Assembly: GCF_016734815.1 (NCBI RefSeq)
Contig: NZ_JAERQF010000004.1
Span: 186,001 to 250,000 of the forward strand
Direction: 5' to 3'
Length of the DNA stretch: 64,000 nt
From: Hymenobacter rubidus
GTDB lineage: Bacteria > Bacteroidota > Bacteroidia > Cytophagales > Hymenobacteraceae
The notes under the pieces were generated by a model. The model was given only the letters and a program-made list of their open reading frames with translations, was not told the DNA's origin and made no database searches. Positions 50,064 to 59,478 of this stretch are shown one piece after another. The translations under genes and the position numbers were made by a program. Position 1 is the stretch's first letter, and every line of letters begins with the position of its first letter.

Positions 50064-50071
50064 TAATTTTG
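50064..50071 (+). promoter_or_regulatory. -7 box of the serine recombinase gene
   Basis: TAATTTTG, a perfect TAnnTTTG, with three bases before the ATG at 50075, implying a leaderless message. Confidence 0.5.
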
Positions 50072-50074
50072 GGT

Positions 50075-50659
50075 ATGAGAGTCGCCATCTACGCCCGCGT
50101 GTCCACCAACGACAAAGGCCAAGACCCGGAGAACCAGTTGCACCAGTTGCGCGCCTTCGCTGAGCAGCACGGCACCATCTACAAGGTGTTCACCGAGGAA
50201 GTGTCCGGGGGCAAGGCCGACCGCCTGCAGTTTAAACTGCTACTCCTCGAAGCCTACCAGAAGAAGTTTGACCTGGTCGTGTTCTGGCGCCTGGACCGCT
50301 TCAGCCGCGAAGGCACGCTGGCCACGCTCAAGTACCTAAAGGAACTGAGCGACCACGGGGTGAACTACAAGTCCTTCATGGAGCCGTACCTCGACACGCT
50401 CGGCCCCTTCGCCGACGTGATTGTCTCGATGCTGAGCACCATCGCCGCCCAGGACCTGATTAAGATTTCGGAGAACACCAAAGCTGCCCTGGCCAAGAAG
50501 AAAGCCGCCGGCATCAAACTTGGTGCACCGACGAAAGGGTCAGTGGTAGTAGAGCAGGCGCGGGTCCTGAAAGGGGAGGGCAAGTCCAACGGATTCATCG
50601 CTCGCACCCTCGGAATTTCCCCAAGTACGGTGGCAAAGTACGTGGCAGTCGTAGTCTGA
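50075..50659 (+). CDS. Serine recombinase (resolvase/invertase type)
   Basis: I start at the ATG at 50075 (MRVAIYARVS), giving 194 residues. The catalytic Ser10 is in ARVST, the fold has QLHQLRAFAEQHG and the conserved RLDRFSR motif (about 72-78), and the C-terminus has a helix-turn-helix (SNGFIARTLGISPSTVAKYV). It is a small resolvase/invertase, distinct from the large phage serine integrases. At the opposite end from the tyrosine integrase it may resolve dimers, invert a segment or be an independent cargo gene. Confidence 0.88.
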   Translation: MRVAIYARVSTNDKGQDPENQLHQLRAFAEQHGTIYKVFTEEVSGGKADRLQFKLLLLEAYQKKFDLVVFWRLDRFSREGTLATLKYLKELSDHGVNYKSFMEPYLDTLGPFADVIVSMLSTIAAQDLIKISENTKAALAKKKAAGIKLGAPTKGSVVVEQARVLKGEGKSNGFIARTLGISPSTVAKYVAVVV

Positions 50660-50661
50660 TT

Positions 50662-50687
50662 TGCCACCATTTCTGCCACCCTTTTTT
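50662..50687. repeat. Right TGCCACC repeats, candidate integrase arm sites
   Basis: TGCCACCATTT (50662-50672) and TGCCACCCTTTTTT (50674-50687), right after the recombinase stop, mirror the pair at 4926-4949. Confidence 0.5.
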
Positions 50688-50702
50688 GTGAAAAGTGCGA
50701 AA

Positions 50703-50786
50703 TTAGGCTGTGAACAAAATATTGATAATTCTCAGCCAGAAGCCGAGGGTGTAGGAATGGGAAGCAGGAGCGGGCGTTGCGGGCAT
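50703..50786 (-). pseudogene. Displaced 5' end of the MFS transporter gene
   Basis: A minus-strand frame opening at ATG 50786 reads ATPAPASHSYTLGFWLR and then departs from MFS sequence exactly where TCAGCCAGAA ends (50732). It is preceded at 50795-50802 by GACCTTTG, one base from a TAnnTTTG-like box. I read this as the original start and promoter of the MFS gene now at 3625-4872, split off by the prophage. Confidence 0.65.
50732..50741. other. Candidate right attachment core (attR)
   Basis: TCAGCCAGAA, the second copy of the 10-mer at 4803-4812, at the same codon phase of the split MFS gene. Confidence 0.6.
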
Positions 50787-50953
50787 GGGGGCCGCAAAGG
50801 TCGGCAGGAATGGGCGGCGGCTGTTGTGCCGGCCTACGGCTCGTCGTAGCGGGTGGGCATCGGCGGCAAATCGGAGAGAGGAAGCCAACGAAAGCCAGGG
50901 CCAAAATCCGGTCGAAGTAAGCCGCTGGTAAGGAGGGCGACTACTTTTGCCGC

Positions 50954-51160
50954 ATGGAATTTCAAAAGAAGAAGTACACGTTTCGCGGCATGGACGGCTT
51001 TGCCGGTTTCCGCCGTGACAAAGAATACGAGCTGGAGTTGGGCATGACGGCGGCCGATGACGAGGAGCACCCGAGTGAAGTCGTCATCGTCAATCCGGTT
51101 TCCAGGCTCTGGAGCTATTGGAGCAAGAAGGACTTCACCGAGCGCTGGGAGAAGCATTGA
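50954..51160 (+). CDS. Small conserved-looking host protein
   Basis: This 68-residue protein follows a perfect -7 box TACTTTTG (50942-50949) with only four bases before its ATG, so a leaderless start is likely. Small basic strand-rich N-terminus (EFQKKKYTFRGMDGFAGFRRDKEYELEL) and a helical end (LWSYWSKKDFTERW). It could be an SH3-like fold. Function is unknown. Confidence 0.65.
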   Translation: MEFQKKKYTFRGMDGFAGFRRDKEYELELGMTAADDEEHPSEVVIVNPVSRLWSYWSKKDFTERWEKH

Positions 51161-51414
51161 GCCCTTCCAAAACCAACGCTTAGATAGGTTTCCTTTAGCT
51201 TTAGAGGCTTTCTGTTCTACACTACCCAGGGCTGTCAGCAACCCCGGACCAATGCTGTTCTGCTCCGGTAGTTCAATCAGTACCCGCGTAGCACACGGGT
51301 GGCTATACTGGCGCCGAAGGAGAAATACCTGATTCGATTTACTTCCCAAGACCAGGCAACTTTGCTTAACCTCTCGCCTGTATATTTCCGGCCTCATCCC
51401 ACCCGACCACATCC

Positions 51415-51552
51415 ATGGCTGCTTTTCGTCGCTGGCCCCCGGTCCTCGTCCTGGCTGGCCTGGCCGTGATGGGCCGGCCCCACCCCGCCCGGGCCCAGAC
51501 CGCCGGGACCACGCTGTTGCCATGCAGATTGTCGGCGGACTCATTAGAATAG
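51415..51552 (+). pseudogene. Truncated start of a secreted-protein gene
   Basis: ATG 51415 opens a clear signal peptide (RRWPPVLVLAGLAVMG...ARAQ) that stops after 45 codons. A signal peptide with no mature protein suggests a gene remnant. The flanks (51161-51414, 51553-51619) show no other gene. Confidence 0.4.
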
Positions 51553-51619
51553 CGCTGTAAGCCTACAATATTGGTTTGCTTTTCTACCGTTTTCTTACAC
51601 ATCGTTATCCGCGCCTCCG

Positions 51620-52114
51620 ATGGCCTTGCCCTACTCCCCCGCCCAGCAGCAGCAGTTCCGGCTCGATTTTGCTCCCGTCGTGGGCCGCTACCACCGGCGC
51701 AAACGGCGGGCCCGTCGCTTCGCCCTAACCAGCGGGGGGCTGTTTTTGGTCCTGGTCTTTACCGGGTCGTGGTCGGCGGCGTGGTTTGACCTGCTGTTCG
51801 TGCTGCTGGTGCCCCTGGTGCAGGCAACCATTGTGCTCACCATCTGGGCCATCATCCCCCCCAAATGCCCGGGCTGTGCCGTGCCGCTGCTCAAATTCGG
51901 GGCGTATTGCCCGGAGTGCGGCAGCGCCGGGCTGACCAAGCCCGGCAGCCAGTGGACGGATGAGCACCCGGCCCACTGCGCGGCTTGCGGCAAAGACATG
52001 CTCCAGCGCCCGCCGCGGCCCCCCGGTGCCCGGGGCCAGTCCTTCCCCTCGCGGCAATACCGCATCCGCGCCTGCTCCAGTTGCGGCTTGTACCTGACCG
52101 AGGAGGGCCTGTAA
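51620..52114 (+). CDS. Membrane protein with zinc-ribbon cysteines
   Basis: This 164-residue protein has a basic N-terminus, two hydrophobic segments (about 35-80), and a cytoplasmic part with cysteine pairs CPGC...CPEC, CAAC and CSSC, which fit two zinc ribbons. It is a host gene of unknown function just upstream of a run of repeats. Confidence 0.65.
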   Translation: MALPYSPAQQQQFRLDFAPVVGRYHRRKRRARRFALTSGGLFLVLVFTGSWSAAWFDLLFVLLVPLVQATIVLTIWAIIPPKCPGCAVPLLKFGAYCPECGSAGLTKPGSQWTDEHPAHCAACGKDMLQRPPRPPGARGQSFPSRQYRIRACSSCGLYLTEEGL

Positions 52115-52130
52115 GTCGAATTCGACGGGC

Positions 52131-52278
52131 TAGCGCGGTTTCGGAGTCGATGGAAGTAGCGTGAACTTTGTAGTTCGCGTGCCCGCGCCGTTTCAACGTT
52201 TACAATCTGTGCAGGGACGCGAACTACACAGTTCGCGCTACTTCCATCGACTGTATACCGACCCCGAAACCGCTCTAA
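52131..52278. repeat. Inverted repeat family B, copy 1
   Basis: Arms share GCGGTTTCGG...GATGGAAGTAGCG...GAACTTTGTAGTTCGCG on one side and its complement on the other. A second copy is at 52801-52902. It fills the gap after the zinc-ribbon gene and resembles a nonautonomous mobile repeat. Confidence 0.65.
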
Positions 52279-52358
52279 GCTTCGTTCCGCTCACGGCGCC
52301 CGCAGTGGCGGCTACCTTTCCACCATTTTTCTGAACCCATAGCACAGGGTAAAACCCG

Positions 52359-52646
52359 TTACGTGCCGCCTTGAGAAGCATTGCGCCGCAATAGATAGGC
52401 CATCACTACGGCAATGGCAGGCGCGAAGCCGCTACCATACAAAACAAACGTATTCATGTGTTTTACATGGGTAACGAGAAAGAATAAGTACAGCGCCGGA
52501 TAAGCGAAAAACGCCCAGATTAGGACGTGATTACGTCTAATGCTTGGGCAGGGGAAGAGACGCTGCAATCCCCAATAAGTGATGCGGCCCAACAGGTACG
52601 GAGGCAGATAGAGCAAGAACAAGCCGTACACAAGTAGAATCAACAT
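52359..52646 (-). CDS. Small host membrane protein
   Basis: This 95-residue protein has three hydrophobic segments (about 2-18, 42-60, 70-88) separated by short charged loops and ends in RRNASQGGT. No family is recognised. It stands alone between two copies of repeat B. Confidence 0.55.
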   Translation of the reverse strand: MLILLVYGLFLLYLPPYLLGRITYWGLQRLFPCPSIRRNHVLIWAFFAYPALYLFFLVTHVKHMNTFVLYGSGFAPAIAVVMAYLLRRNASQGGT

Positions 52647-52800
52647 GGAGCTATGGTAGCGGTTAGTGGCACTGCTCTTTTCCTAAACCAGCGACGGTTT
52701 TTACCCTCCATTTGGTAAACCACTTGCAGCGGCCCGCTACTGGGTCCCTGCAAGCTACTGCAGGACCTACAGCCGTTTCGACGTCAGTGTACGTGCGGTC

Positions 52801-52902
52801 AGTAGCGCGAACTTTGTCGTTCGCGTGCCAGAACGAGCTAGCGGCGCGGGGACGCGAACTACACAGTTCGCGCTACTCTACACCAACCCCGACACCGCGC
52901 TA
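52801..52902. repeat. Inverted repeat family B, copy 2
   Basis: AGTAGCGCGAACTTTGTCGTTCGCG...GGGACGCGAACTACACAGTTCGCGCTACT; the same core as 52131-52278 with shorter arms. Confidence 0.65.
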
Positions 52903-52904
52903 GT

Positions 52905-52971
52905 GAGTTTAAGAAACTCGTCTACGATTCATCGTTTACGAAATGCCCCGAAGGGATGAGTTTCCTAAACG
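52905..52971. repeat. Inverted repeat family A, single arm (copy A2)
   Basis: GAGTTTAAGAAACTCGTCTACGA...GTTTACGAAA...GATGAGTTTCCTAAACGCC matches the right arm of 48105-48310 in opposite orientation at about four in five positions. It directly abuts repeat B copy 2. Confidence 0.5.
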
Positions 52972-53079
52972 CCAGTATCCCCAAAAAATGTCCGTGTGCT
53001 GAAGATTTTTTGGCATGCTTGAGCAGGCGCATGGCCGTAGCGCAGACGACAAAGTCCGCGCTACGGGCTGCGAAAACGG

Positions 53080-53195
53080 CCGCCTCCCAAACCCGGCCCC
53101 ACCCTTGCCACCGCCTCGGCCATGTTTGACTTCCTGAAATCCATTTCCGCCAAAAACCCCAACGCCACCGCGCGGCCCCGAAAAGCCCGCCGGGC
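53080..53195 (+). pseudogene. Remnant copy of the ABC exporter 5' end
   Basis: About 100 bases here nearly match the promoter region and first 15 codons (MFDFLKSISAKNPNA) of the exporter at 55580, then diverge into non-coding sequence. It is a leftover of a duplication or recombination, possibly involving the neighbouring repeats. The frame beyond is not coding. Confidence 0.6.
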
Positions 53196-53260
53196 AGGTA
53201 GCGGCGTTGTGGTTGCTGCAGGCGTTGCGCAAGCACCGCCAGCCCCGCCGGCCAAGGTTG

Positions 53261-53863
53261 CTACCCCGCCGCGTCAAACACTTCGCTCCACTCCACGGCC
53301 AGGTCGGGCAGCACCGTGACCGGCATGGGGCCGGGCGCGGCGTACTCGCCGGCCACCTCGTAGCGGCCGTGCTCGTCCAGCAAGTAGGCCAGCACGGTTT
53401 GCTCGCCGGGAAACACCACCCAGTATTCGCGCACCCCGTTTTTCTCGTAGAGGTCGAACTTCGTTTTGGTGTCGTGCTTGAGGTTGCCGGGCGACACGAT
53501 TTCGATAATCCAGTCCGGGGCCCCCACGCAGCCGCGCTCGTCCAGCTTGGCGGGGTCGCACACCACCATGAGGTCGGGCTGCACCACGGTTAGCACCTGC
53601 GCATCGCCCGCGCCCGCGTTGCGCGTGAGGCGCACATCGAACGGGGCGTAATACAGCTCGCAGGAGCTGCGCCGCAAATGGCTGTCAATCGCAAAGCCTA
53701 AGCGCCGCGACACCTGTTGGTGTCGGCGGCTGGCCCCCGCCATCGGCCGCAGCACCTTGCCCTTTATCAACTCCACAGACTCGTCAAACCGCCACGTCAG
53801 GTAATCGGCGTAGGTGTACACGCCGTTGGGGTCGAGCTGCGAGAGGGAGGTGATAGGGGCCAT
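53261..53863 (-). CDS. Uma2-family (DUF820) protein
   Basis: This 200-residue protein has the Uma2/DUF820 layout, a PD-(D/E)XK nuclease-like fold: ESVELIKGKVLRPMAG, VQPDLMVVCDPAKL, the catalytic-type PDWIIEIVSPGN and TKTKFDLYEKNGVREYW. Its role is unknown in most bacteria, and it is often found in multiple copies with transposon-like spread. It is a chromosomal gene here, with repeat C downstream of its 5' side. Confidence 0.85.
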   Translation of the reverse strand: MAPITSLSQLDPNGVYTYADYLTWRFDESVELIKGKVLRPMAGASRRHQQVSRRLGFAIDSHLRRSSCELYYAPFDVRLTRNAGAGDAQVLTVVQPDLMVVCDPAKLDERGCVGAPDWIIEIVSPGNLKHDTKTKFDLYEKNGVREYWVVFPGEQTVLAYLLDEHGRYEVAGEYAAPGPMPVTVLPDLAVEWSEVFDAAG

Positions 53864-53967
53864 GACACGGGGCAGTTGAAGGGGGTGGAAGGCGTAAACA
53901 AATATACCGGGCCCAGGGGCAGAGCCCGCCGCCAGGCGTGTAAGGGCATGTTTGGAAATTTGAAAAG

Positions 53968-54072
53968 AACGTCATGCTGAGCGCAGCCGAAGCATCTCTA
54001 CTGTGCAAGTAATCCAATCGACAGGATTTACTATTGCAGTAGAGATGCTTCGACTGCGCTCAGCATGACGTT
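53968..54072. repeat. Inverted repeat family C, copy 1
   Basis: AACGTCATGCTGAGCGCAGCCGAAGCATCTCTAC with its complement at the other end, about 35-base arms. Copies 2-4 are at 58215, 59339 and 60965. The region 53864-54288 holds only this, a terminator and no gene. Confidence 0.75.
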
Positions 54073-54162
54073 TTGGAACAGGCTAGGCAAAACCCAAACA
54101 CGTTCTAAGCCCGGCCAGCACCGGTGCGCCGAGACGCCTGATAAGTCACCGCCCCCGGCCGG

Positions 54163-54210
54163 AACCGCAAGAAGCCCCAGCCGCTGGCGGGGTCGGGGCT
54201 TCTTGCGGTT
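54163..54210. terminator. Terminator-like hairpin
   Basis: AACCGCAAGAAGCCCC / GGGGCTTCTTGCGGTT, 16-bp stem upstream of the next gene, with no upstream gene directly served. Confidence 0.55.
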
Positions 54211-54288
54211 CATTTATGAAAAGCACGGGTTATTTGCATCTGCTCTTATGGCCGGTTCCTCCATTACCTGGTCACTTACACCCCTGCC

Positions 54289-54750
54289 ATGTCCTTCTTG
54301 CTTCTAGCCACCTTGTTTTCGATTGCTAGTCCCCCGCCACCGGAGCAAACCGCGTTCAACTACTTCGCGACCGTACTCGTGGCCCGCTACTACCCAACGG
54401 CCAAGCACCTGTACTTCCCCGGGCACAGCGAGCCCACCGCCTCCTTGGCAGGACCCTTTGCCGCTTGCTTTCCCGGGACGGGTTTCGATGCCTTATGGGG
54501 GGAACAACCGACTTCGACGGGCGCACCAGTACCCATTACCACAAGCGGGTTTCCACTCTTTAAACGCACTGGCTTCCTGCGTCGCGGCGGGTTACAGGTT
54601 CGCATGTATCGCGCCGTGGCTGGTCCCGGCGGGGTTTACACCAATCTGTACGTGTACCGGGCGCAGCACTTTGTAGACCATTATTTAATCAAAGTTTCCG
54701 GCAGCACCCCAGCGGTGGTAGAGGTATGTCGGGCCAGTGAAATTATTTAA
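54289..54750 (+). CDS. Small protein with signal-like N-terminus, unknown function
   Basis: This 153-residue protein has a short hydrophobic start (MSFLLLATLFSIASP) and a mixed domain (FNYFATVLVARYYPTAKHLYFPG, GVYTNLYVYRAQHFVDHYLIKV). It looks like an exported Bacteroidota protein, but no family is recognised. A hairpin terminator follows at 54778. Confidence 0.5.
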   Translation: MSFLLLATLFSIASPPPPEQTAFNYFATVLVARYYPTAKHLYFPGHSEPTASLAGPFAACFPGTGFDALWGEQPTSTGAPVPITTSGFPLFKRTGFLRRGGLQVRMYRAVAGPGGVYTNLYVYRAQHFVDHYLIKVSGSTPAVVEVCRASEII

Positions 54751-54777
54751 GAACGTCCCGACCCGGCCGGAACCGCC

Positions 54778-54811
54778 AGCAGCCCCAGCCGCGGGCGGGG
54801 CGGGGGCTGCT
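54778..54811 (+). terminator. Terminator hairpin after 54289 gene
   Basis: AGCAGCCCC / GGGGCTGCT stem with a GC-rich loop, 27 bases after the stop. Confidence 0.55.
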
Positions 54812-54941
54812 TAGGCTACTCTGGTGAATGAATTAGGGCTCCGCGCAGACTTGCGCCAGCGGGAACCTTTTTTTGGGAGTAATTTGAGCGTATCTATCTT
54901 TCGGAAAACCACCGTTTTCGTGAAAGAACTATTGCCGCAAG

Positions 54942-55412
54942 CTACAAGGCGGTATAGGTTAAAATGACTTTGCAAGAGTACGCCGGGGCCCACCCTTCGA
55001 GCACTAGGGTTCTGGGCGTCAGCTTGAGGATTTTATAGCGCCTCTCCACCGCCTGGGCTTGGCCTGGGGCCGCGTACCACATGGCGAGTTCGCGCCCTTC
55101 CGCTAGGAACCGCCACGCGAAGCGGCGAGCTTGCGGAAACCGCGGGTCGCACGGAAGGGCTCCTTCGTCGTCCACGTAGGTCCCATCCGCTTTAAACACT
55201 GTGAAGTCGTCCCGAACGCAGGGTTCTTTGTCAGCAGGCGGGTCATATGCACCGGGCAGTGGGGGAGCATCTGGGCAAAACACGTAGTCGCTTAAGTGCC
55301 ACCTCGGCACCGTCAAGATGGCCAGCGAAGAAACCTCCTTGCGCTCGCACGCTACGGCCGCAACCACCCCGGCCAAGAACAAGACGAGGCGCACACTGTA
55401 GGATAATGGCAT
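54942..55412 (-). CDS. Lipoprotein, possibly lipocalin-like
   Basis: I start at ATG 55412 (MPLSYSVRLVLFLAG), giving 156 residues and a lipobox VAAVAC (Cys22). The mature part contains DFTVFKADGTYVDDEGALPCDP, KILKLTPRTLVLEG-like strands typical of Bacteroidota lipocalin-like lipoproteins. Six cysteines in the mature part may pair. Role unknown. Confidence 0.55.
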   Translation of the reverse strand: MPLSYSVRLVLFLAGVVAAVACERKEVSSLAILTVPRWHLSDYVFCPDAPPLPGAYDPPADKEPCVRDDFTVFKADGTYVDDEGALPCDPRFPQARRFAWRFLAEGRELAMWYAAPGQAQAVERRYKILKLTPRTLVLEGWAPAYSCKVILTYTAL

Positions 55413-55579
55413 GAGACAAACAAAAGGTGGAGGCAAGCGCACAATCAAATAACGCTCCTTTGGGTAAAATATTAGCAGGGTCTCAAAACCAAGCGGCCAT
55501 CAAGCTACTGCAATAAGCCCACCCCCTGCCAAAACGGCCGCCCCCCAAACCCGGCCCCAACCTTGCCCACGCCCGGGCC

Positions 55580-57463
<1,884 letters not shown>

Positions 57464-57578
57464 GACCGGGAATAGGCGATAAAAATTGCCATAATCATAA
57501 TGTTATCGCCCCTGCTCCGACCGCTAAGTGCCTTAGGTTTCGTATATTGGTAGTACTAAATCCCGATACTGCACATTT

Positions 57579-58193
57579 ATGAAACCTACGATTACGCTAC
57601 TGCTGCTGGCTGCAATGTGCCTGGCAGGCTGCATGACCACCCGCGAAGCCCGCGTGGATTCGGACTACAGCTACCGCGGCAATTTCCGCCACTACCGCAC
57701 CTACGATTTCGTGACCGGCACGGGCCTCACCTCCGACAGCAGCCGCTTGGGCCAGACGCTACGCGAGGCCATTCAGCAGCGCTTCCTGGCCCAGGGCTAC
57801 CGCAAAGCCAGCCGCCGCCCCGACATGCTGGTGAATTTCCGGGTGTACGAGGGCGATATGAACTTCCACGGCTTCCAGCAGGAAGACCTCAGCCAGTGGA
57901 TTAAGCGCAACATTGAGGAAAACGACGACACGCCCAAGGAAGACCGCCAGGGCTACCAGCCCGTGCGCCTGCTGCTGGCCGAAGGCACGCTCCTCGTCAC
58001 CCTCATCGACGTGAAAACCAACCGCGCCGTGTGGAACGGCTACGCCTCGGGCGTGACCGTGCCCGAAGGCCCCATGGGCGAAATCGTACTCAAACGCTCC
58101 GTGCGCTCCATCCTCGACCGCTACCGCGTGTTCACCGAAGAGTTTGCCAACGGCAACGTAAACCCCACCGGCGCCAACGACACGGAGCGGTAA
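57579..58193 (+). CDS. DUF4136-like lipoprotein
   Basis: This 204-residue protein has a signal and lipobox LAGC (Cys18), then a DUF4136-like domain: DYSYRGNFRHYRTYDFV near the start and TLIDVKTNRAVWNGYASGV in the middle. DUF4136 proteins are outer-envelope lipoproteins of unknown function found widely in Bacteroidota. It starts 115 bp after the ABC exporter. Confidence 0.8.
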   Translation: MKPTITLLLLAAMCLAGCMTTREARVDSDYSYRGNFRHYRTYDFVTGTGLTSDSSRLGQTLREAIQQRFLAQGYRKASRRPDMLVNFRVYEGDMNFHGFQQEDLSQWIKRNIEENDDTPKEDRQGYQPVRLLLAEGTLLVTLIDVKTNRAVWNGYASGVTVPEGPMGEIVLKRSVRSILDRYRVFTEEFANGNVNPTGANDTER

Positions 58194-58214
58194 GGACGCT
58201 GGAATTAATGAAGT

Positions 58215-58316
58215 ACGTCATGCTGAGCTTGTCGAAGCATCTCTACCACAGTAGTAATCCAATCGAAAGGATTTACGCTCGCGGTAGAGATGCTTCGGCT
58301 GCGCTCAGCATGACGT
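58215..58316. repeat. Inverted repeat family C, copy 2
   Basis: ACGTCATGCTGAGCTTGTCGAAGCATCTCTACC ... complement, between the DUF4136 gene and the XdhC-like gene. One arm has the minor variant TTGTCGAAG. Confidence 0.7.
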
Positions 58317-58329
58317 TCTTTTTTCCACA

Positions 58330-59322
58330 CTACTCCGCTTCCCGCCGCACCTGAATCAGCTCTGCCGCGATGCTGATGGCAATTTCCTCCGGCGTTTGGC
58401 TGTAAATGGGCAGGCCGATGGGGCCGCGCAGGCGCGCTATTTCGGCGACCGAAAAACCTTCTTCCCGCAGTCCTCGCCGCAGCTCGGCTACTTTGGCTAC
58501 GCTGCCCATCACGCCCAGGTAGCGGAAGGGCCGGCCCAGCAGCTGGCGCAGCACCACGGCATCGGTGCGGTAGCCCACGGTCATCACCACCACGTAGCGG
58601 TGCGGGCCGGCGGTCACTTCGGCCGCCACATTTTCATAATCGATGACGTGCCGGTGATGGGCGGCGTGGTTGTTGTCGAGCGTGGGCAAGTCGGCGCGGT
58701 CGTCGAGCACGGTCAGCTCGAAATCCAGCGCCGCCGCCACGTTCGACAAGGCCAGGCTCACGTGCCCGCCGCCTACAATGGTGAGCTGGTCGCGGAAGCC
58801 CAACTTTTCGCGGTAGCGCCACGCCGGGCCGGGCCGGTAATCGTAAAACGGCGTGTCTGCAGCAGCGGCGGCCACACCGGCCGCCAGCGCTTCCAGTCGC
58901 AGCCCAGTAGTTAGGCTCAGCGCCACAGAGCCGCCTGTGTTTGTTTGCAGGGCCTGTTCAATGGCTCCCACGGTGGCCAAATCAACAGGCGTCAGCGGCC
59001 ACAGCAGCACTTCCTGTTCGCCCGAGCACATCATGCCGGAGCGGTCGGCCGGCGCCTCGCGGCGGTGAATCTGGGGCCGCAACAGCGACGCGGTGTCAGC
59101 CTCGCGCAGGCGCTGGCGGGCCAACTCCACCCACTTGTGCTCCATGATGCCCCCGCCAATGGAGCCCGCCACGGTATCGGCCGTCACGGCCATTTTGAAG
59201 CCCTGGCGGCCGGGGCTGCTGCCTTCGCTCCGCACCACGCACAGCAGCGCCACGGGCGTGCCGGCCCGGAGGCTGGCCGCCGCCAGGGCCCAAACGGGGA
59301 GGTCGCGGGGGTAGGAGGGCAT
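58330..59322 (-). CDS. XdhC/CoxI-family molybdenum enzyme maturation factor
   Basis: This 330-residue protein has the XdhC-CoxI N-terminal domain (SSPGRQGFKMAV, GSIGGGIMEH, residues about 33-62) and the C-terminal Rossmann XdhC domain (TIVGGGHVS, about 182-190). XdhC factors insert the molybdenum cofactor, in its sulfurated form, into xanthine dehydrogenase. With PuuD and the allantoin genes nearby it belongs to purine breakdown. The xanthine dehydrogenase subunits are not in the window. Confidence 0.85.
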   Translation of the reverse strand: MPSYPRDLPVWALAAASLRAGTPVALLCVVRSEGSSPGRQGFKMAVTADTVAGSIGGGIMEHKWVELARQRLREADTASLLRPQIHRREAPADRSGMMCSGEQEVLLWPLTPVDLATVGAIEQALQTNTGGSVALSLTTGLRLEALAAGVAAAAADTPFYDYRPGPAWRYREKLGFRDQLTIVGGGHVSLALSNVAAALDFELTVLDDRADLPTLDNNHAAHHRHVIDYENVAAEVTAGPHRYVVVMTVGYRTDAVVLRQLLGRPFRYLGVMGSVAKVAELRRGLREEGFSVAEIARLRGPIGLPIYSQTPEEIAISIAAELIQVRREAE

Positions 59323-59338
59323 TAGGAGGAGGGGTTTG

Positions 59339-59460
59339 AAAAGAACGTCATACTGAGCGCAGCCGAAGCATCTCGCTTGCCACCACTAATTCAATCGTTG
59401 AATAAAAGAATTGCTGCCACACGCGAGATGCTTCGGCTGCGCTCAGTATGACGTTCTTTT
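59339..59460. repeat. Inverted repeat family C, copy 3
   Basis: AAAAGAACGTCATACTGAGCGCAGCCGAAGCATCTCG... with complement ending TGACGTTCTTTT, between the XdhC-like gene and the puuD gene. Confidence 0.75.
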
Positions 59461-59478
59461 CGTTATTGCTCAAACGTG

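Noticed and set aside
50834..51544. Minus-strand frame over 50954-51160
   Set aside because: The plus-strand small gene has a promoter box and start. The minus frame is compositional.
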